A stretch of 64,000 nucleotides of DNA from Polytrichum commune (GCA_950295325.1 OX485807.1:24335666-24399665), one strand, 5' to 3'. Counted from the stretch's first letter, positions 1-12,460 are shown. Notes: generated by a model from the sequence alone, not told the origin. Numbers and translations are program-made.

Positions 1-1752
1 GTTACTACAATAGTTAGTACCATGACAGGTTCGACACAACCAATTAATTCATATTTGAAGCAAAAATTGCTACATGTCACAATATTATTGACCGAATCAT
101 GTAGAAAAAGTTAATGTGTCACCCCCAAAAAAGTTAAGATTCAACATGTGGAGTGTTAAGCTGCTACAATACTTCCCTAGTCAACAATCAAACAAGTTTT
201 CATCCATCCTCAAGTGTTATTTGTATGCTTATAACTATTGAGAATCCTCAATCGGAGGTGAACCCCTTTGGACCTTTAGGGGTCATGTTCATATATAAGT
301 GTCAAACTCTTCCAAAACCCAAATCCAAATCAATCCTTATCAATGATGGTTTGACGATGGGAGGAGTTGGTTGGACAATGTGTTTGTTATCACAGTCGTG
401 AATGGTGTGCAGATTTGTGCCCATGACGTGTTGACATTTCCATAACATTACTCAACAACTTGCTGATGAATTGTGAGGCCAAGAATCCACAATGAATTGT
501 TCCTCCAATATTCACTCGGATGTCAATTACTATGTAAACTCAACTTGAGTATTATAGTGGACTAAACATGCTTTCACATGCATGTGGCATAAGTGTTCAG
601 GATGTAACCAGCAATACATGGTGAACGATCGCACGTACTAAGAAAGGGTGCGGTGACCTTGGTCTTGGTGATGTTATCAACCTCCAAAGGGAGCTAACAG
701 TGGCTTTGAGCATCGTGGCATGTGACCTATGGTTCGTGTTACTTGTTGCAATCTCGATTCTTTGGTGTCGGTGCCACACTTTGTGTAACTCATCACATCA
801 AACCCAACGCTTGTTGGGTCTTCTTAAAGTTGACATCTGAAGCCCAACTCGGGGTTACTAATTTGATTTCATCAAAGGAAAACATTGCTTCAATTAACGG
901 GTAAGAAAGATTACAGTGATAAATTTTGAGTTGAGGCAAGAGCATGAGTTTTAAAAATTCGCTCTACAGTAGTATTCTACACTCATTTAGTACTAACTAC
1001 ACATGTGCACACACATACATACTTCTACATCAAACTCCCCCACCCTGCTTTTCAATTCCCATGCAATCTAATAAAGTGGGCCAGTCCAAATGCTAGGCCA
1101 TTAATCTCATGCACCCAATCAATTACAAAGATGCCTGGTTTGTTTTCTCTAGCTAGTCACATTCATCCGCGTATGTATCCATGACAAACTGCAAAGTAAG
1201 TTAAACTGCTTCTGGCCAAATTGTGATTGGTTAGAATATTGGACCTAATTTATTGCCATCAACAAGCAGGGCTTCCGAGCTCCAACATGACGAGGTTGAC
1301 TTAACTTAGCCCTCGGATCTATCTATGTGGCCATCAAGACCTCCTCATCAAGAAAAGACTTGCTTCCCTTTCAAGTACTTACCCGCATGTTTATAGCTTT
1401 ATATCCCTTGCTTGGCCGGGCTTACGGAATTATGTGGGATCAAGATTTCTAGAATAGGAATGTGTGATATTATTATTGACATTTAAAGCTTTGTAGTCTA
1501 CCGTGGTACTCATCGAGCGATTTCTCAATGTCGTATTACTATACTCTTTGATCGTTGATTATTCGATGCAACTCAAATTCATTGTTTCTTGTCTTTGCAT
1601 GTCTTGTTTGTTTGGGAACCATGAAGTAACATGGAGTAGTTTTGACATGAGGTAGTAGTTCAGTCATAATATTATTAAGCAATGTGTGTGTTGTTCATGC
1701 ATGTAGGCCCTAAGATAATAATCATGGAATGTCCCAACCTAGTGCAGATTGA
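1..1752. other. Noncoding flank, nothing recognised
   Basis: This stretch is AT-rich with only short chance frames on both strands. None has a recognisable domain, and no splice-consistent set of frames was found. No RNA gene, LTR or terminal inverted repeat could be assigned. It ends at the left edge of the first MITE copy. Confidence 0.5.
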
Positions 1753-2253
1753 AGGTCACTTCACACACGAGATTGAGAGTCCGTGACCTTTGTACTTCAA
1801 GCACTCTCATTGGTGGAAAAGGCGGAGCCGGTCCAAGTTCGCTTCACACTATGCTTGAGGGACCAGCGGAGTATGTGAATGCAAGACGGATGTAAGGTCT
1901 ACATGGATTCCTACGTGGCATCGAATGGATCATGTTTCATGGTCACTTGGACTATTTTCAAAAACCACCTCTTGGAGATAGGCCTCACACAACACCGGGA
2001 GACCATGGCACTCCAAATGCTCACAACCGTTGACTTATTCTATCTTATCATGCGTGAGGACCCATCATGAATAGAAATTCATTGAAATGACATTTGGTCT
2101 GAGACCTTGGTCACATATGACTTCACACTACACTTGAGGGTCCGTAACCACACTACATGATTTTGAAGGTGTGTTGGGACAACCTATGGACACTTTCTTT
2201 TGGACTCTCACAATTTCATGGTCACGGCTCTTGACTCGTGTGTGAAGTGACCC
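1753..2253 (+). mobile_element. PIF/Harbinger-like MITE, copy A
   Basis: This is a ~500-bp non-autonomous DNA transposon. The left end reads AGGTCACTTCACACACGAG and the right end is its near-complement, CTCGTGTGTGAAGTGACCC. Four other copies in the window share the ends and the interior. Here the 3-bp flanks (TGA and TCG) no longer match, so the copy is old. Better copies at 41412 and 42970 are flanked by TAA on both sides, which with GGGCC.. ends fits the PIF/Harbinger (Tourist-like) group. A 63-codon open stretch at 1879-2070 is shared with copy E but shifted or broken elsewhere, so it is probably not a gene. Confidence 0.7.
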
Positions 2254-2984
2254 TCGGACTCATTAGGGTTGGGACTACATCCCATGGTTATATTCTCAGG
2301 GCCCACGTGAACGAACACACAAACTCCTTAATAACAATGTAATGGTAAGTAGAATACTACTGCAATTTTTCCCAAGTACGGTCATTCTCCAGTCATTTAT
2401 GTGGTCTGAGATCATTTATTTGCAGTGCGTGAAATCCTGAAAGCTCTGCAAGTGAGGACATAATTGATTAAGCTGATTACTTACATGCGTAGTAAAGTAA
2501 TGACAGGGCATTTAGTAAGTTATGACTCACACACACTCCAACAGCTCTGCTTCTTTATATAATAATCATGTTGGCGCCAGAGGGGTTTACTCTCGTGCCC
2601 AGGCGGTTCCGGAACTGTCCTAACCTCCGTAATGTCACTCCCTCTCTTACATCTTGAAACCCTAGGGAACGGAGGTGTTTACACTGCAGTTTGAAGAGCA
2701 GTTTAAATCTCCCTCCTTGTGGTCACATTTCCTTATCGTATATCACGGGTTTTGTCATTGCAATAATTCAAAAATGAACTCAAACCACATGTTCGCATGC
2801 ATCACGTTGTCGTCATTATCATTATTGCAATGTTGACTTTTGTGTTATTCCATAATGTCACATGCTACGGTACTTCTCCATTCTCACACGTCCATGTTAA
2901 TACTCCAGACCTCCTTAGTATCACGTGCACTTTGGTGGCGGCAAACATGATGTTGGGGAGGTTAGAGTGTACATGGGTCCTAAG
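2254..2984. other. Noncoding, nothing recognised
   Basis: AT-rich sequence between the first MITE and a dispersed repeat. A 67-codon frame at 2797-3000 has no recognisable domain and looks like chance. Confidence 0.4.
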
Positions 2985-3140
2985 TGGCTTGTTTTCTTAA
3001 TCGGACACCTATATTGATTCGTATGTGCTTCGGTGAGGGCGAAGAGTGAACATCATAAAGACAACATATATGTTTAGAAGAGATTGGACTATGTCTTCAA
3101 ATTTCATTGACTACTCCATACTTGATAGTGAACATGGTTG
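2985..3140 (+). repeat. Dispersed repeat, partner at 45722-45880
   Basis: About 155 bp are clearly related to 45722-45880 in the same orientation. Shared blocks include TCTTAATC, GAAGAG, AACATCA, AAAGACA and TGGACTA in the same order and spacing. The similarity is diverged. No terminal repeats were seen, so the repeat class is unknown. Confidence 0.5.
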
Positions 3141-3535
3141 GGAGGACCTATGTATCCAGGTAAGAAATCAACAAGCATGGACTTTCATTAATTATAACTA
3201 AATTAGGGGAGGCCTGATCTTCAATATAGTTCTTGCATACGTTTCATTGTAGATTTGCTAATTCAACACTAGGGTGTTGCACCAAGGGTGTTGAAAATCT
3301 TGGACGTTTTGAGAGAATTATACTATACCCCTCTTATGTTGGGCCACTATTCACTTTGCAAGAGTGGCCCTCCAATTGGGCTGCCCTCCTCATCCGCTTA
3401 TTAAAAATCTATACAATTTAAGTTAAAAAAACGAAGCTTGATGGGTTACATACCTAACTTAGAATAACAAGGCAGATAATGGTGCTCGATTTGCCAGCTT
3501 AGGGAATGCACACTATTGGATTTCTCACACCCTTA

Positions 3536-4034
3536 GGGCCACTTCACACACGAGACTGAGAGCCCGTGACCAATACACTTCAAGCAGCCTCATTGATGGA
3601 AAAGGCAGAGCCGGTCCAAGTTTGCTTCACACTATGCTTGAGGGACCAACGGAGTATTTGAAGGCACGATGGATGTAAAGTCTACATGGATTCCTACATG
3701 ACATCAAATGGATCACGCTTCATGGTCACTTGGATTATTTTCTAAAACCATTCCTTGGAGGTAGGTCTAACACAAAATTGGGAGATCATGGCACTCCGAA
3801 TGCTCACAACCGTTGGTTTATTCTATTTGATCATGCGTGAGGACCCTGCATGAATAGAAATTCATCGAAATGGCATTTGGTTGAGGCCCTGGTCACATAT
3901 GACTTCACACTACACTTGAAGATCCGTGACCACAATAAATGATTTGAAGGTGTCTTGGGACAACCTTTGGACACTTTCTTTTGGGCTCTCACAGTTTCGT
4001 GGTCACGGCTCTTGGCTCGTTTGTGAAGTGGCCC
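3536..4034 (+). mobile_element. PIF/Harbinger-like MITE, copy B
   Basis: This is the second ~500-bp copy of the family, in the same orientation as copy A. It begins GGGCCACTTCACACACGAG right after TTA and ends in AAGTGGCCC followed by CTA, so the TWA-type target duplication is degraded by one base. The interior aligns end to end with copies A, C, D (reversed) and E. No transposase is present, so mobilisation would need an autonomous partner elsewhere. Confidence 0.75.
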
Positions 4035-4251
4035 CTAGTAGCCTCCCCCGGGTAGCAAACAGGGCAAAGGCGCTAGCCTTAGGAATGTTATGAATAGCAC
4101 AAAACTATTTTATAGTCCTTAAACACTTATTTCAATTATTTGACTCCGGAAATGGCATAAGTGACACCAAATTACTTTAGTGGGGTGCACTTGGAAATGA
4201 ATTGGCCTTGCACATGTAGGGGACTTGCTTCAACACACACAATTACTACTA

Positions 4252-4478
4252 AAGGAAAACTTGTTCATTGTAACCATCTGTTGCGACTTGGCCATTGTGA
4301 CTCATGATGAGAAAATGCACAAATAAATGTTTTTGGTTTTCAACTGGAGGTTTTTTACTGTGATTTTTGGACAATGGGTAACCAAAATCCCCGGTCACCA
4401 ACCAAAATGATTTATCTATGCATATTCTTGCCATGAGTCGCAATGGCCGAGTCATCGCAAATGGTTGCAATGAATACT
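4252..4478 (+). repeat. Decayed copy of the small TA-flanked MITE (see 24177)
   Basis: The left end (TA then AAGGAAAACTTGT) and the interior blocks, including GATGAGAAAATGCA and AATGATTTAT, match the element at 24177-24366 in the same order. The right terminal inverted repeat is decayed, so the right boundary is approximate. Confidence 0.45.
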
Positions 4479-4479
4479 A

Positions 4480-5052
4480 GTATATGTTGTTCCCATAATA
4501 ATCATGTTCGTGCCAAGGGATCAAACACCTCCTCAGATGCACTTGCTACATTCATGCAGCTAGGGATGTGTGTTGTCTACGTAAACTCATCCATTAGAAA
4601 GGTAAAACGCAACAGAACATTCTACATCCTTTAGATTATGGAGATATGGTACCATGGCCAACGAAATTCATTGGCATGCAACTACGGGCAAGGTTTAAAC
4701 ACAGGTTTAACAAGGTCACCGTGCACATTGCTTATGACTTTATTGATAGTGGGGCCAAAAAATCATTTTCTTAAGTAGACCTACCATATTTTGTTGTTTT
4801 TCATTATAGTTATAGCTCTCAGATTAGCAAGGGCGCAAGACTAAGAGTTCGAGTAATGTTATGATGTACTTAAGATTTTGTTGTTTTTCTTTTTATACTA
4901 TTGGGGTTCATTGTACCATCTAATTAAGAACCTTCACACCTTAGTTAATTTGCCCTAATATTACTATGGTGTCATTAGAATGATATCGACCTAGATAAAG
5001 ACTCGGACATGCAAATATCCTCAAGTTTTGTGATATATGAAGCATTGACATA
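4480..5052. other. Noncoding; start of the ~260-bp repeat array near its end
   Basis: Nothing coding is recognised. From about 5013 the sequence joins the ~260-bp repeat family seen at 5437-8500 (it contains AAATATCCTC and CATATGACTGGTA). That unit is cut at 5061 by the short LINE insertion. Confidence 0.4.
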
Positions 5053-5061
5053 TGACTGGTA

Positions 5062-5436
5062 AGAAAAAGAAAAGAAAAAATAACGTCCGTACTATGTACC
5101 GGCATGAATGCGAGCCCGTTAGCCCGATACTGATCATGTTACCCATGATGCAATATGGGGTGTTATGCCTCTTTGGGGAGGTGGGCTCCGGTAGTGTAGC
5201 TTTAACCAGGTTCCTTTTATGGGGGGGGGGGGGGGACAAGGGTTTGTTTGTTATCAAGTTTCCTTTTGTTTAGTACTAGGTAGGCGAGGTATTTGATGGC
5301 ATTCTGGTGTAGATTTTTCATGAGTGTTTTGATGCTGGATTTTGGGAGTTTACGTGTGGTAAGTTGTTCGATGGAGTGTTCATGGATGGCCCCTCTTACT
5401 CCAGCAGTGATTGTGATGAGGGGGTTGGTTTACATC
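5062..5436 (-). pseudogene. 5'-truncated LINE copy, ORF2 C-terminal fragment
   Basis: The 9-bp sequence TGACTGGTA occurs at 5053-5061 and again at 5437-5445, exactly bracketing this insert, and looks like a target-site duplication. Read on the minus strand from about 5426 down to 5235, the insert encodes a ~60-residue frame containing ITAGVRG, SIEQL and LNKRKLDN. This aligns with the C-terminal block of the large LINE at 39515-39820 (ITAGARG, SIKFL, LHKRKIEN). A G15 run (5221-5235) follows, then ~160 bp of 3' UTR and a T/C-rich end. It is a dead-on-arrival insertion from a related but diverged LINE family. Confidence 0.75.
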
Positions 5437-5862
5437 TGACTGGTATAATAATATTGATACAAATCAATTATGCGATTCATTGTAACTATTGTTGATATTG
5501 TGTAAGAAGTAATGATGTCATGCATTCATCTATATACCACTTCCAACAATGGTATGTACCTACGTACTTACCTATTGTATGCCTAGGCTAGGGCCTATTG
5601 TATTACCTCGATAAATTATCATAATTTTGTTATGATATGAGGTTGATCAACTACTTATTCTAATATAAAAATATCCTCTCATCTTGTGAAATACAAAGTA
5701 TCAACATTTGACTAGTATAACAATATTGGTCCTTTAGTATCATTGTTGATACTATTGTGCAAGAAGTAATGATGTCATGCATTTCATCTATAAATTGTTC
5801 CAACAATGGTATGCACCTATGTACTTACCTATCCTATGGCTAGGCTAGGCCCTATTGTATTA
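5437..5862 (+). repeat. ~260-bp tandem repeat array, left part
   Basis: One full unit (about 5437-5699) and the start of a second (5700-5862) are present. Shared markers are GACTGGTATAA, ATCATTGTTGATA, GTAATGATGTCATGCA, CCAACAATGGTATG and TAGGCTAGG..CTATTGTAT. The second unit is interrupted at TATTA by the solo LTR and resumes at 8076. No coding capacity is seen. Confidence 0.65.
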
Positions 5863-8070
5863 TGTAGTTAGTTTTTGCTCTCACTTAAATAACCCAAAAC
5901 ACCAAGGTACAAACTCTCAAGGAAGGCTTAACTAGTGTCTATTACAGGCATTTGTCACTTCATAGTTCCTTAATTAAACCAAAGGTTTGCTATATTCACT
6001 CTAGAACATGACTGGTATATCTTTTACTCTCCTTTTCTCTCTTGGTTTCCTCTCACTGTGTCTCAGTCAGTGGGGTATGTGTGCCAGTCTCGGTAGTAAC
6101 CATCTCGTCATGAGATTTTGTAGAACAATAGTCAAGAGAGAACAATAGTCTTTGAGTAACACAATTGTCTTTTGGTAACCATTGGCCAATGCATTTTCAG
6201 TTCAAGGCAATTCCTTTATTACTTGGTCAATGTTAATTCCAATACAAAACAATTGTTTATTCCTTATCTCCATATTTAATCATTACTCACAACTTATGCA
6301 ATTAACCATTATCAGTCAAGCTATAGTCTTGGTCGCCCTGCACAACCTGCAACAACAACAACCAGGGTAACACACAAGACAATAGTTGAAAGGATTAAAT
6401 CGCATTCCATACCCAAAGATCTTATCTCTTGACTACTTAACAATCAAAACTTAATAAAGATCCAATTAACTTACGCCTAGATAACATTTATGTACCAAAG
6501 TTAATTCAATCCCTCTTACAATCCAATTGAAATTAGGTTAACTTATGCCTAAATCTTCTTGATAACCCAAAGTTTAACCTATCCGACTTAATCTTGACAA
6601 CCCTCACAACTTTCTCTAATCAACCGATCAGAAATGATTTCTCATCATCTCGGTTGATTGAGTTTCTCTCTTACTCACAATCTCCATTATTTTCAATTAC
6701 AACACTAACAGCCTAAAGGTAGGATTTCACTATAATCTCTTTATGGCTGAACTATAATCATTTTATCATAACGCCTCTCACAGGCCTCAACTATAATAAT
6801 TTGCTTCACACAATGGTCTGACTCTTGACCATTCGGCTTCCTCTTAGCCTATCCTAAGTAACACTATAGCCAATAGTTTCCTTCTCGGACTGACCCTTGA
6901 CTGTTGGCATTCACTCTTCTCTCACAGGTACATTTCTCTCTCTCTCAGAGTTACCCGACTGTAGTTTCACTATATTCTTCTGCACTCAAACGGCACTCTC
7001 CCACTTGGCTAGTCGTTTAACTCTCTGGCCACCTTCTCGTCTGGTCAGCCCTTTAAGATCATAGTTCCACTCAAATCCTCTCTCAGGAGATTCTTAGCAA
7101 TATATTTTATCTCACCAAACAATCATACTCTCGAAACGGACACTGATTCTCTCAAGAAATCATCCTTCAGTCTCAATTTCATGTTATGGATTATTCAACA
7201 ATGTTCCAGAACCTTCGCTCGGAGTTTGATCACACAATATTCAATTTCACTTGTCAATAATTTTCATTCTTATTCCCTCTTTTCTCTCAACTCCTTTGTT
7301 TGATCAAACCCCTCTGTTCTTACTCGTATTCTCGCTTACTCAACCACTCACTCATTGCTCTCTGCTCTTGCGCTCCTCCAATCACATTGTCACTCTCTCT
7401 GGTTCTCATTGCTCGTTCACTCAATCCACTTCAATTACTTACGCTCAGACGATAGTTACACTAATCTCCTCTTTACTTGCTCAATTCCAGTGACACACAT
7501 CTTCTCACCACACATTCACTTCAACGCTAATTTCACTTCATCTCTCTCGATTCTCATCGTCTTACTCTCGCAATCACTGTTTACACAATTCCTCTTACAC
7601 AACTGTCTTGCTCACCAGCTCTCACACAATGAACAACAATACTTTCACACGCACATTCCAATCATCCAAACAGAAAATAGTTTGACCTTTCACTCGGCCA
7701 TTCCACATATCTCAATTCAAATAACAATGTTCTTCCACAGTAATTGGTAACCCGCAATCACTGCGGTGTTAACCTAAGAAAATGGTTCAACTATTGTCCT
7801 CGCCCGAATGCGGTGATGAGGGAGGTCAGCTCATAGTTTTCTCTTTTCGCTCAACGATAATCAAAGACTGCCTGGCTTCTCCTTCCTCGGCCGCCCTCTT
7901 ACGGTGGCGAGAAGATAGTTTTCATAACTACCTACTAGGGCCTCCTATGGCCGTGACCATAGTTATAACTTCCTCCTATGGTTTAACTATATTCATCCTA
8001 TTGGATGACTCCATCCGAATTGAACTATAAGCCTATAGTTGAACTGAAATGACCAAAAATTTGGCTCACA
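5863..8070 (+). mobile_element. Solo LTR, 2.2 kb, TSD TATTA
   Basis: The block starts TGTAGTTAGTTTTTG and ends GGCTCACA, that is TG..CA. It is flanked by the same 5-bp TATTA at 5858-5862 and 8071-8075, and it splits one unit of the surrounding tandem repeat. No internal PBS, polyprotein or second copy of its ends is visible, so a solo LTR left by LTR-LTR recombination is the best reading. The interior is pyrimidine-rich on the + strand with many CTATAGTT-like motifs. The start resembles the minus-strand start of the element at 51085-53111 (TGTAGTTAGTTTTTTGG), so the two belong to one family. Frames at 7251-7750 are low-complexity and unlikely to be genes. Confidence 0.75.
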
Positions 8071-8075
8071 TATTA

Positions 8076-8500
8076 GTTTAACATATTTACCATAACATCG
8101 CTATGATTTTAGGAAGATATTGACCCAACTAATGAATCCATGTACAAATATCCTCTCATTTTGTGAAATATGTAGTATCGGCATATGATTGGTATAACAA
8201 TATTGATACTATGGTATCATTGTTGAGATTGTGTAAGAAATAATGATGCCATGCACATTGATCTATACACCAATTCCAACAATGGTGAGTACCCATGTAC
8301 TTACATGTCCTATGTCTAGGCTAGGGCCTATTGTATCACCTTGAAAGAATTATCATTATACCGCTACAATATTAGGATGATATTGACCCAATTGACAATT
8401 CAGATGTACAAATATCCTCTCACCTTGTGAAATACAAAGCATCAACATGTGGCTAATATAACAATATTGGTTCTTCAGTACCATTGTTGATATTAATTAT
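8076..8500 (+). repeat. ~260-bp tandem repeat array, right part
   Basis: The interrupted unit resumes here. A further unit (about 8149-8415) follows, then a partial unit (8416-8500). Shared markers are AAATATCCTCTCA, TATAACAATATTG, GTAATGATG-like text and CTAGGCTAGGGCCTATTGTAT. The array is overtaken near 8490 by a different dispersed repeat. Confidence 0.6.
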
Positions 8501-8760
8501 CCGTAAAGTCACTCCAAGAGGGACGTAACCATGGGTTTGATCCTTCTTTGAGAATTTCTATTAAGAGCTTATCACATATCAAAACCTATTTTGAAAGTTG
8601 GGTGAAACTTTTGGGATCTCCTCTTTCCACCTCTCAAACTTTGAGTTTTTTTTTAAGATCTAAAACAAGGTATGCACGTGGGACATGTCTAACCTAAATC
8701 ATGGATTGGCCTATGCAAGGTTGCCTTGGTCCACTCATCCCAATAAGACAAGCTAGAAAC
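8490..8760 (+). repeat. Dispersed repeat, partner at 43765-44050
   Basis: Diverged similarity to 43765-44050 in the same orientation: shared TATCCG.AAAGTC, ACCATGGGTTTGAT, TTGAAAGTTGGGTGAA and AAGATCTAAAA blocks in order. The partner has a 70-codon open frame that is broken here. No known protein domain is recognised in either. Confidence 0.5.
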
Positions 8761-8766
8761 CGCCTT

Positions 8767-9345
8767 GGGCTAGATCACATTTGCCTAGGGTTGGGCCTTG
8801 TCCCGGGCACGCCTCCTTCATTGCCCAGATGAAGCCTCTGCCCGACTTCGAGAAATAAAATCGTCCTTGCATTCTTGAAGGCCGCTTGTCCATGTAACCC
8901 ATATTGAGTGCACTTCATCTTCAAGGTCCAAAATCCAATATGTATGTTCACTTCTATTGAGTAAAATATTAATCACACATAATTAGAATGACAAAGACCC
9001 TTTCAATGGTAAGTCACAAAAGTTATAACCTCGGTGCTAATGAGGGTTTTGTAAATTTTTTGACTTCCAAGTTAATTACATGCTTTATTGACGGTTTCAC
9101 TTCAAAAACAAAGTCCCAATCAATTGCTTATTTACTCATTAGAAGTGAACATATATATTGGAATTTGGACCTTGAAGATGAAGTGCACTCAATATGGGTT
9201 ACATGGACAAGCGGCCTTCAAGAATGCAAGGGCAACTTTATTTTTCGAAGTTGGGCGGAGCGGGCAGGGAGTATGGGCTTCATTTGGGTAGTGAAGGAGG
9301 CGTGCCCCAGGCGAGGCCCAACCCTGGGCAAATGTGGTCTAGCCC
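8767..9345. repeat. Long inverted repeat, ~200-bp arms, ~165-bp loop
   Basis: The left arm (8767-8965) starts GGGCTAGATCACATTTGCC. It is the near-complement of the right arm (9131-9345), which ends GGCAAATGTGGTCTAGCCC. Long stretches such as AAGTGCACTCAATATGGG pair perfectly. A transcript would form a near-continuous hairpin of about 200 bp. It could be a foldback element or a young inverted duplication able to produce small RNAs. The 128-codon frame at 8988-9374 runs through one arm and is probably incidental. Confidence 0.8.
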
Positions 9346-9476
9346 GGCACCACTCTTTGTGTAGGATAATGTAAGCATCAGGATAACATGGATGACTTCG
9401 TGTCGGTTCTCATAAACTCATGAATTTGAACTAAACCCATGGTTTCATTTGCTTTACTTTACTTCACAAACAACTC

Positions 9477-9600
9477 CATTGTGTAAGAAGTAATGAATGG
9501 TTGTCATGCACATTCATCTAGACACCGGTTCCAACTTCCAACAAGGGTATGTACCTATGTACTTAGCTATCCTTTGTCTAGGCTAGGCTAGGCTAGGGCA
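9477..9600 (+). repeat. Detached partial unit of the ~260-bp repeat
   Basis: GTGTAAGAAGTAATGA, TCATGCACATTCATCTA, GGTATGTACCTATGTACTTA and a CTAGG(CTAGG)n run match the repeat units at 5437-8500. The unit is separated from the array by the dispersed repeat and the long inverted repeat. Confidence 0.55.
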
Positions 9601-12460
9601 CGGTGAATTAGTACCCCCACAAGGTGACCTCACCGTGTAGGGGGCAATCATCGGCCCGGTCTCGGAGGCCAATCAACTCAAGTGCAACCTCGAAGTTGGC
9701 ATGATTGAGCCATTTAAAGCCAAACACTCCGGTTTGGTTTCTTGGTTAAGTTTAAACACTTTGTATATATGCAAGGGGAGGAGGACAAGGAGGAGTTGGT
9801 GCTTTGCTTTCTCGCTCGTCTTCTTTTGTGAGTGCTTTGGGCCCACTGTGTGTGCTCTCAAGTGTGCCAAGGCTTGGCTGGCCATGGACTGGCCCAAAGT
9901 CGTTGCCTTCAAGTTTCGCATGTGTTGCGGAAAAAAAAAACTCAATAAAATATGGAGGGAACCTAATGATTATTAGTTTTTTTTTTTTGTGTGTGTGTGT
10001 GTGTGTTTTGGATCAGTTTTTGATTATCCCATTCATGAAATAACATCATGATAAAAGGCACGTGTGCCTAGCAGTAAACACCGATCTTAAAGCGACACTC
10101 GTGTGTTTTATCGTTAAAGTGTTGACAAGTGAGTGCAACAGGTGCATTAAGTATGTCAAAAAGAATCAAGCCACTAATCATATGCAACATTGAATATGAA
10201 AATAACACCGCTTTGACTGTTTGTAGTGGTCGTGTAAGAAGGATGTAAGATCGGTTTTAAGAAGAGCACCAACTTTGGTAAGTCATAATGACTGATATAT
10301 GATCTACTTGCTTAGCGAGGCAGTGTGAGAGGTGTTCCAAAAAGGTGAACAATACTCTTATTCACTAGAAGACTCTAATTGATTTTGAAATTATTTTTCA
10401 CGTTATAAATTTGATTTTGAAGTGGTTTTCATCTAACAAGCCAATGTTAGTAAACCACCATGTATGATACCAAAAGACTTAATGCTACAATGTACTTTGA
10501 TGATCTATAAGGATCACAAACAATAACTTGTTTTCAAGAAATGTTTCATGGGCATGTTTCTAACTCATATGCCACCTTAAGCTAATTTTTCTGAAAAGTT
10601 CCAAATATAGTTAGAATCCCAAAATCAACTAAAGCCCTTGGGGGTGTCACTTTAAAGACCGTTACTATCGCTAAGTGCCTTACCACACGTAACTTGTCCA
10701 TGGTCGCTAACTAGGCTTAAGAGAGAGGCAAAGTAATACACTCACACAAAGATCAAGGTTGGTGAACATGGTTATATGCTGAATTAGAATAATAAATAAT
10801 TAACCTAAAGAATGTTAGTCATTTTTTCTTTTTCTTTTTCTTCTTTACTGGATCAAATGGCAATGATCTCATCATGCGTAATGTTGAAAGCAAGAAAGGT
10901 GAAAATTACTGGTTAGTGAGTCATGCTTAATACTATGTTAGTCTTCTATACTTTGGAGGTGGTTTACAATGAAGGTCTCATATAACATGTAACACCATAA
11001 CCGCTTCATAACATTGTTCCACTATAGTTGGAAGTTCCAATTCCAAAAATGAATGAACTCCTAGCTGAAGTAGTAAATGTGAAATGAATTGCAAGTGTGA
11101 CAAGGTACGGGGAAATTGGGGTTAGCCTCCAGTCAATTATCAATGGCGTGAAGGTTATTGTGGGGGCAAAGTTTCATAGGTAGGTAGGCTTCTTGGTAGA
11201 TAGCACGGCCTTGTGGGTGTGACCACGACACCGGCCACATGTGGGTTGCTACAAACATACTAGGTTACGAATTTCATCCAACACATTGTCTGTAGAGATT
11301 TGGGCATAATTGGTTGAGATCCAAGCTAATACATGCAACACCAAACTTAACTAAAGCTGGATTATTCAATATGTGCATCAATGTGGGCATTAAATAGAAG
11401 AGCATACTAGGGTGTAGGAGGCGCATCAGTGTGGGTCATGGCCGAGCATGCAACAGGTGTAGGAGGTAGGAAACATGCTCCATGCAGTTACCAAGGCTCC
11501 TTTTTAGCCGGCTACATACAGTTGCGTGTGAAATTACTATAGGAAGACTCAAATTTTTAGCTTGACCCAGAGGAGCATATGGGAGTTGTCCGAGAACTTT
11601 CTTTGACATATTCCCAAGCCCACTGAAACTTCTCTTGCAGTTGAATAATGTTATGTTTTTGTGAGCTAAGTCACATACAAACTATTCTCGAGTCATTTGG
11701 CACGGATGAAACCCAACTTGAATATGAATTCCATTTTTTTCTTTCTCAATTTAGGTGACATTAGAGTTGACCAAAAGTCACCAAAAGTGGGGACCAACTC
11801 AAGTTTTTTTTGATAGACTCTCCATTATTTCTCACTTCCAACACTTGTGTCGATAATCTAGAGATAAAACTAGGGAAGCCGGTATTTTAGGGCAAAAAGA
11901 CTTTGAGAAAATTTTGAGTTCTTTCATAAGTTTGATTCTATTTGAGGAGTACACAAGTGGTGAGAGTAGCAAAGTGATGCATGTGCAGATAGATGACAAA
12001 GAAAATGAGAAGATTCTTAGTTATATAAAGATGAAACATGTCGACATCTAAAACTCAAAGAAGCCTCCAAAACTTTCCAGTTACACTCTAACAAGTGATC
12101 ATTAAGAGTTAGTTTCCATGTAGACCGCTCACCCACCAAATTATAGTGGAAATCAAGTCGACACCGTGTTGCTCTTGAAGTGTGATGCCGATAGAGAAAT
12201 AGTCCATGACCACGCAGTCATGGGTAAGGATTGGTGAACGGACGTCACATATCAGTTGTAATTCAAAATTGGCGTTCTTTTTGGGAAAAAAATTGATTGT
12301 CTTGTTTCTTTTTCTTTGTGTGCTTCAACAAAATGACCCCACTCCATCAGATACTTTGGAGCACTGAAAGTCTACCGAATGGCTTTCCTCAATTCAATAG
12401 TTGGGTGGAGGTGGTCGGCCCTGTGTATGTCTAGACCTCACCTCACTTAGCTCTCAACAC
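9601..12460. other. Noncoding, nothing recognised
   Basis: About 2.9 kb without a convincing gene. The overlapping frames at 9673-10043 occupy both strands and lack any recognisable domain. A T-run plus (GT)n microsatellite lies near 9975-10008. No terminal repeats or RNA promoters were found. Confidence 0.45.

Noticed and set aside
1879-2070. Conserved small gene shared with 48361-48636
   Set aside because: The shared frame is explained by common descent of MITE copies; it is broken in the other copies and has no domain.
7251-7750. 80- and 131-codon frames
   Set aside because: Ser/Leu/His-rich products of pyrimidine-rich LTR sequence with no similarity I can name.
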